Assembly (NCBI GenBank): GCA_949126835.1
Contig: OX421497.1
Coordinates: 24,741,612-24,805,611 of the forward strand
Direction: 5' to 3'
Length of the DNA: 64,000 nucleotides
From: Anisus vortex
Lineage: Eukaryota; Mollusca; Gastropoda; Planorbidae
Position 1 is the stretch's first letter; the number at the start of each line of letters is the position of its first letter. The notes beneath the pieces were generated by a model. That model saw only the letters and a list, made by a program, of their open reading frames with translations, did no database searches and was not told the DNA's origin. Positions 1 through 64,000 of this stretch are shown in pieces. The position numbers and the translations under genes are program-made.

Positions 1-1612
1 CTAAATCATTCAGCGTGTCAACAACCTAAAATGAATCGTTACAAAGGTTTATATTTAATACAATATTAACGTGTTTGTGATTATCCTCTTTATTTGCATT
101 TATATCAAATACAATATTTTATTTCTAAACAATCACATTAAAAATGTATGGTAATTATTGTCTTAATATTATCTTTATTAGTAGAGATGAGTATCTATAA
201 CCTGCTACTGTTAATTATATTTGATCTCTATTTAACCGAGAGGTCCTTTAATGGATTTTTTAATTTAAAAGCATGGATCAATCAGTGTCAATAAGCGGAA
301 TAGATACTTAGTAATCATACAAACAGGGTAGTTAATGTAATGTTAGAAAATATACATATAAATTCTTTGTTCATATAATATGTATATAATTTTCAAATAC
401 TTTTTATACAGTTTGATCATTTCAAAGTTTTAAATTTTAGGCCATTTATTCTATAATAAAAGAAAAAAAAGAAACATTAGAAATATTGCACAAATAAAAC
501 TGGCTAATTATCTCCCTTTTTATTAAAACACTTTTCTACATTTGATTCAATAGTGATGCCAAAAAGTTATGTTTTGTAATATAAAAAATATTACTGTCTA
601 ATTATTATCTCTTTATATAATCCAACATTAAGGTATTTATTACAAGATTTAATTATTAGAGGATTAAAATAATTTATGTTAAACAGTTGTAAATAAACAT
701 TTCCTGCATTAATTGTTTGTCCATTTAAGGAGTTTATATTTTAAACATCAATAATTACAAATATTACATAATATAGTTCAATTAATTAAGTCTCTTATAT
801 TTATCAAATTAATAATACAAATAAATTTGTTTTAGAATTAATTATATATTATGTTTACTTAAAGAAGATGAGCAAAAAAACTCTTTTAAATTTAATTAGT
901 GTGTATGAATTAATGAGCAGTCAATTGTAAGTGACCTCCTTGTATGCTTAAAACAGCTTTCATGTGTGATAAAATCTGTTCACGAGAGTAAGTTGAACCA
1001 AAAGCGGAAAGTAAAAGAGTGACTGCCTAGCAGTTGAGAAAAGCAGATGACTTTCCTAAGCAGCTTCCTTCCAGATTTTTTCCGCAAACGGGCACATTTA
1101 GATGCCAATATTTTTAATTTTGAAAATTCAACCTGCTGTATTTTAAAATCGCCAATATTCCTCCACTTAAAAAAAGATCTACATCTAAGAAGGCTGTTCT
1201 AATATCAAACCAGTTAAGCTTGATGTTTAATGAAAAAAATGAGTCCATCAATTTAAAAGTCTCGCCTTTGATTAGAAAACTTTGATGTACTTCTGAAAAA
1301 GCCCAACTTTCTATCTAAAAATATGCCTTACTATAGGGATGTGCATCAGTTAAATGTTTTGAAATTGTTTTCACAGCAAGATATGTATAGTTTTAATGCA
1401 AATCCATTCCTGTGGTGCTTGTAAATGCAACTTACTGAAATGTGTCACTATGTCATTCAGAAAAATTGGCTTCAACAGTCAGCTTTCCTAATTTTGAACT
1501 GGAAAATGTTTTTTAAATCAATAAACAACCCCTCTAGGAGGTCATTTGCGTGCAGTTGAAAATTGCTCTGCGTGCCAAGTTTCGCAAACTTGCCTTGTGT
1601 TGCCGACCCCTG
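1..1612 (-). mobile_element. Decayed hAT transposon remnant upstream of exon 1
   Basis: The right boundary reads (minus strand) CAGGGGTCGGCAACAC, a typical hAT terminus, ending at 1612. Minus-strand sequence near 980-900 reads FGSTYSREQ...SHMKAVLS, the conserved hAT C-terminal dimerisation motif, followed by a stop. Only scraps of transposase remain between 1300 and 880. The segment about 215-570 is an inverted copy of 8475-8825. The left end was not found and may lie outside the window. The insertion leaves just 51 bp before the exon 1 acceptor, which still carries a branch-site-like TGCTAAC at about 1640. Confidence 0.7.
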
Positions 1613-1663
1613 CCCTAGAACACAATTTGTTCCTGCTGTTGCTAACATGTTTTATACCCACAG

Positions 1664-59029
<57,366 letters not shown>

Positions 59030-59690
59030 ACATCAATAAGGACCTTAGTCCATTTATTTAGGTTGTAAAATGTTATACTTGTCTACTGGTTTAAAAAAAG
59101 GTAATAATTAATGGAACTGATTGGAACAAACTTGTATACACAATTATATTCCATTACATAATCAGTGTGGAGTATTTTACTGCATTTTGTTGTGTACCTC
59201 TGAAAGTAATGAAGAATATAATGTTACAAGTAACAAAAATATAGTTCAAAACGTTACCTCTAACAAATGTAACTATTAGTTGAAGGTGTTACTAGTTGAA
59301 GAAGTTATATGTAACAAAAAATATAGGAGAAGTCACATAAAACTAATGTAACTGTTGTTAAAGGTGTAACATATTAATATAATGTTACAAAAAATTATAG
59401 TTGATGGTGTTATGTATATATAACATGTTATAAATACTATAGTTGAAGGTGTTATGTGTATATATCTATCTATATATATTTATATGTTACAAATAATATA
59501 GTTGAGGATGCTATGTATATATATTATATATATATATATAACATGTTACAAATAATAAAGTTGATGGTGTTAAAAATTAAAATGCACCAAATAGCTTGGA
59601 GTGAATTCCTAGTAGATTTGTTTTCACTTCAATAGAATGAATAAATTTGTCAATACATTTTTTCTAAGATCAATAAATAATGAATAAAAA
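59030..59690 (+). other. Probable 3' untranslated region
   Basis: AT-rich, no coding. From 59250 to 59590 it holds degenerate repeats of GTTACAAATAATATAGTTGA-type with TA runs. Ends at clustered poly(A) signals. Confidence 0.6.
59672..59687 (+). terminator. Candidate poly(A) signals
   Basis: AATAAA at 59672 and GAATAAA at 59681, about 650 bp after the stop; an earlier AATGAATAAA lies near 59636. Which is used is unknown. Confidence 0.55.
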
Positions 59691-59892
59691 AATATAAAAA
59701 ACAGTTGTATTGTATTATATATGCATGTTTAAAACCTTTTTGTTTTTATCAGTAATAGTCATTTAAGGGTTTGCCATTGAATGTTGAATTAAATCGGGTT
59801 CACGCAGAGTGGGCAAGTTGGAAAGTTGGGTTATAATATATTTAAAAAGCAACTAACCACTTACTAATAAGCTAGATCTAAATGCAATAGGC

Positions 59893-62761
59893 CAGAGGTT
59901 CCCAACCCTGTGCCCGCGGGCGCCATGGCGCCCGCGGAACGATTCGTATGTGCCCGCCTCTCACTATTCGACAGAGACAGAATTTTTTTCATAAACATTT
60001 TTTTAAAATATGATTTATTTTTATTAATTTGTTAAGAGTTTTAATATTTTTTTTTACTGCCTAGGTTTATTAAATATGTTTAATACTTGTCCCAACTTGT
60101 CTAGCGGCGAGCCAGACTGCACTATTTACGCTAGCCTTGAACGGCTAGTGCCATTTGCACATCACACCTTGTACACGCAGAAAACCCGAAGTGAACGAAT
60201 GGAACGAACGCCACGAACTGATCCGATAAACGCCGAAGGCGCCAAATCACAAGGCACATAACTCTGATTGCTTCTGCGATCATCGGCTCACTTCGGGTTT
60301 TCCGCGTGTACATGGAGTGATGCGCAAAAAGCATTTACCGCCTGGAACCGCGTTGTTGTCATTGTGATTGCTGCCCTGTTCGGGTCGCGACAGTTAGATA
60401 AGAGACATGTTCATCAGACGAAACACGAATTAGGAGTTTTCTATTTAAAAAAAAATTAACAGGCTAAAAGCGAGGTGCGTAATTTATTGTATTCATAAGC
60501 GATGATCTATTAATAAACTATTATTATTGAGGAGATAGTTATAGTTCTTGTTATAAAATATTTATGCATAAAATGCAGAACAGACTTGCGCTATAACATT
60601 GATATTATATTGTAGTTCAATTATTTTTTTATTATTATTTATTTTAGCCCTAAAATGAGTGGACCAAGTAAAAGACAACGAACCTATAATTTTAACACTG
60701 ACTGGGAGGAATCATATTGTTTCGTTAATTTGAAAAATAAATGCGTTTGTTTGTTGTGTAGTAGTAGCATTGCAGTGCCGAAAAAACATAACGTTGAACG
60801 ACACTTTCAGACAAATCATGGCACTTTTAATGTGAATCATCCTCTTAAATCTGAAGTAAGAAAGAAAAAAAATTGTAATCTAAAATCAAGTCTAACAGCC
60901 CAACAGACCGTTTTCACTAGACATGTGGAAAATTCTAAAAAGGCCACCATTGCTTCTTTCAATTTATCTCACATGCTCGCAAAAAAGAAGAAACCATTCA
61001 TTGATGGTGAGTTGTTTAAGGAACTATTTTTGACTGGTGCCGATTGTTTGTTTGATGGATTTTCTAACAAACGTGAGATTGTCTCAGCAATACAAGACTT
61101 ACAGTTGTCAAATAACACAGTCACAAGAAGAATACATGCAACTTCAACAGACATACAAACTCAGTTAAAAACTGACTTGGAAATATGTGACTGGTTCTCG
61201 CTACAATTTGACGAGTCAACAGATATATCAGACACCGCACAGTTAGCAGTTATGGTGAGAATGGTGTTTAGTAACTTCGCAGTAAAAGAGGATATGTTAC
61301 AAATATTACCTATGAAAGGACAGACAAGGGGTGAGGATATTTATGATACATTCAAAACATACGCCAAGTCAATAAATATGCCTTTGCACAAGCTGTCTGC
61401 AATAACCACTGATGGGACGCCAGCAATGATGGGTAAAAACAAAGGATTTATTGCCCTCTGCATGAAGGATGATTCATTTTCAAACTTCATGTCCTATCAT
61501 TGTATTATCCACCAGGAAGCTCTGTGTTGTAAAATTTTGCCATTTGAACACGTCATGAAAATAGTTACAAAAATAATCAATTCAATTGGAGCAGCTCCTT
61601 TGCTACACCGACTTTTCAAGGCCCTGTTAGAAGATACTGAAGATAAAGAACATGATCTTATTCTGCATACTGAAGTACGTTGGCTCAGTAAAGGAAAGGT
61701 TCTTACAAGATTTGTGAGTTTAATTGAAGAAATAAAAACATTTATAAACGATAGAAAGGAAAATTATGATGAACTAGCTGACTCTGGCTGGCTGATTGAT
61801 TTGGGATTTCTCACAGACATCATGGAAAAATTGTATTCTTTAAATTTGGAGTTGCAGGGTAAAGACAAAAGCATAGCTGAAATGATAAGCTCTGTAAAGT
61901 CATGTAAAGCTAAATTGGATTTGTTGATATCACATCTGCAGATCACATATGAAGTAAATGCTAGGTGACAATGAATTAAATGGGACATTATTTATTAAGC
62001 ATCTTCAACAGTTAAAATAACAGTTTGAAGAGAGATTTTTGCAGTTTAAACATATTGAGCCAATAGTTTCCTTCTGTATCAATCCTTTTACTTGCCAAAT
62101 AAATGTTATGGAAATAGCCGCATGTATTGCAGATTTTGTTCAAGGTAAGACAGAAGAACTAGAGTTAGAAATTTCGGACCTTATGAATGATATTTTGCTA
62201 AAATCCTTAATGTCAGAGGACTTTTGGAATACAGTGGATAGAGAAAAGTTCCCATTGTTGAAAAAAGCGGCATATAAAATTGAATCATTCTTCAGTTTGA
62301 CATATTTATGCGAATCATTGTTTTAAACATGAACCTAATAAAATCAAGATATAGATCTCGACTCACCGATGAGCATCTTTATGATTGTCTGCTAACAGGA
62401 TTATCGTCATACGCTCCTAATTATGAAGCTCTGGCCAATGAAATGCAATGCCAAAGATCACATTGACTTTATTATATTTTTAAATTAAATGTTTTCTTTG
62501 TATTTGCGTGTTTTGTTTACTTTCTTTACGTTTTGTAAATACATTTCTCTGTGTGCATGCTATTTGAAAAAAATGCCAAAAAATTTTATTATTTTGAAAC
62601 ATTTTTGTTTATTATTTATTAATACATTATGACTATAAGAAAATAAATTATGGGAAAATGACAAGTTATGGAAGGAGTTTGTCGATTTAAATAGGTGGTG
62701 CCCGCCACCCTACCGATATTTTAGAATGTGCTCTAGAGTAGAAAAAGGTTGGGAACCCCTG
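59893..62761 (+). mobile_element. hAT transposon, 2.9 kb, nearly complete
   Basis: Ends CAGAGGTTCCCAACC and (reverse complement of right end) CAGGGGTTCCCAACC, flanked by 8-bp copies CAATAGGC at 59885-59892 and 62762-62769. A 24-bp perfect GC palindrome lies at 59914-59937, just inside the left end. Carries a plus-strand transposase gene with late frame breaks. Sharp ends and exact duplication suggest a fairly young insertion. Confidence 0.95.
60655..62466 (+). pseudogene. hAT transposase with BED finger, C-terminus broken
   Basis: Would cut and paste the flanking transposon. Intact for 437 codons from ATG 60655: BED finger (CVCLLC ... HNVERHFQTNH, about residues 31-61); catalytic-core blocks LQFDESTDISD, TTDGTPAMMGKNKG, HCIIHQEALCC and EVRWLSKGK. 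It stops at 61968. Homologous sequence goes on out of frame (62039-62326, CINPFTCQINVMEIA) and again at 62330-62466 (KSRYRSRLTDEHLYDC ... QCQRSH, the hAT C-terminal tail). At least two breaks remove the dimerisation end. The type resembles the ancestors of GTF2IRD2 and ZBED5. Confidence 0.9.
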
Positions 62762-62769
62762 CAATAGGC

Positions 62770-64000
62770 CAATAGGCTTGAAGTGAAATAACGGACAGCT
62801 GCACAAGAGCAAAAGTAGGCCCTACATATAGGCCTTATAATGAAAAAGAAGAAATACGTTCGTTAGGCCTATCAATCTGAAATAAATACAGGTGAACTTA
62901 TTTACACAGAGTGGAAAGATGTTTTGTATGGTGTAGTTATTGATCTTCAATATTGTTAGTACACATCTAAGTTGCCGATAACAACACCATAACTTTCCAC
63001 AAACTTATTATACCCTTCAGTTACCAATATGATTAAAGAAATAGACACAATAATTTGAAAATAAATGGGAAAATAATATAGGGATAGATGTTCATATGCC
63101 TACATACTTTCGACATATTCTCGTGTTGTTAGGGCTTATTATTGCTATCATCTGACGTCTACTGGACTTGCAAATTAATACTAGTTTGCTGCTACCTTTT
63201 AAATCTTAGCATTTTCTTAACATTTGTTGAAGACAATTATAATATGAACGCACTAAGCATATCAACATTGGCTGGCTATATTAGAGGGTTTAATTGAATA
63301 TAGTCCCATATATCATTTGTTTAAGAATCAGTTGATGATGAAGTTTAGTCATTTAATTTCATCACGTTAACTTACAATCAATCGTTTCGTCAGATTCAAC
63401 TTCGTTCTTACAACGATTATCAGCTCTTAGCAAGGCCGCCGGGTTACAGCATGACCTCAAAATGTATCCGTCTGCATAGATATCTATATAGTAGTAACAT
63501 GTGTTGTTAATCCTGATTATAAATTTTACTTTCGTAAAATCTCAACTTCTTAAAAAAAAAATTGACCGTGTATTTTCTTTTTATGCATCTGGTCAAACTC
63601 TCTCCTCAAAAGAAAGCAAAAAATTGTCGATACAGCCCCACATCTCGTTGTGCTGATTGTGTGGAAATCAATAGGACTTAAAGGTCTCGCTATTGGGCTC
63701 GGTATCTTGCTGATTGAAATGTTTGTGGATTTAGGTAACAGCTGATCCACACATATTGAGAACAAATATAAATATAGCATTTCGTTTGTAGAAGTTTAGT
63801 GTAAGTTAAGAGGAGGCCAAGCAGTATTAACCTGACGAAATTTGAATGAAAATTGCCCATACTATTTAAGCCTACCGGTACTAGGCTATATCCCGCAGCG
63901 GCTATTTCTTACAACATAATAATAATAAAAATACACCGCAAGCGTTTTCATTTATCGAAGTGTGTATAAATAGATCTTTATCTTCATCTACTCTAAGCTG
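62770..64000. other. Intergenic stretch, nothing recognised
   Basis: Mostly AT-rich sequence with scattered TAGGCCTA words. The open frame at 63550-63780 (minus) is short and has no motif. No promoter, exon or terminal repeat could be supported. Confidence 0.5.

Noticed and set aside
63550..63780. 76-codon minus-strand gene
   Set aside because: No motif, no homology recognised, AT-rich background; likely chance.

Overview
The window is animal nuclear DNA: AT-rich, with short exons (80-301 bp) bounded by GT/AG sites, long introns full of minisatellites, and many copies of eukaryotic mobile elements (hAT, piggyBac-like, a TA-inserting TIR element, I/Nimbus-like and other LINEs, tRNA-derived SINEs). 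A gastropod mollusc is the most likely host, but this is an inference from the repeat mix and protein divergence. Nothing bacterial or viral was seen.

One gene on the + strand fills about 1.6-59.7 kb. It is the 3' two thirds of an axonemal dynein heavy chain that matches DNAH1 (inner-arm dynein f type, 1-alpha). I traced 54 exons from the end of the linker to the stop codon. All splice phases agree, giving 8,484 coding bases (2,827 residues plus stop) with no internal stop or frameshift. The order is linker end (exons 1-3), AAA1 (4-9), AAA2 (10-15), AAA3 (17-23), AAA4 (24-28), stalk coiled coil 1 (29-32), microtubule-binding tip (32-34), coiled coil 2 (34-35), AAA5 (36-39), AAA6 (40-46) and the C-terminal domain (46-54). 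The N-terminal tail and promoter lie upstream of the window. Exon numbers here count from the first exon in the window.

The introns hold about 20 tandem arrays with units of 17-59 bp. Several are built from the gene's own splice junctions: exon 4 acceptor (57 bp x 7), exon 34 acceptor (33 bp), exon 39 donor (46 bp x about 9), exon 21 donor (53 bp x 3), and intron-3'-end arrays before exons 30 and 54. The exon 4 array is the most striking, because five of its seven acceptors survive and the frame stays open through every copy just before the AAA1 P-loop.

Mobile elements: a hAT remnant ends 51 bp before exon 1; an 815-bp hAT MITE sits in intron 9; a 2.2-kb hAT-like element in intron 10; a 1.9-kb TIR element in intron 24; a 1.6-kb TA-flanked element inside a minisatellite in intron 27; TTAA-flanked piggyBac-like MITEs in introns 28 and 47; and a 5'-truncated LINE with RNase H in intron 50. 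Downstream of the gene (59.9-62.8 kb) is a nearly complete hAT transposon with 8-bp target duplications and a broken transposase gene. From 62.8 kb to the end I see no gene.
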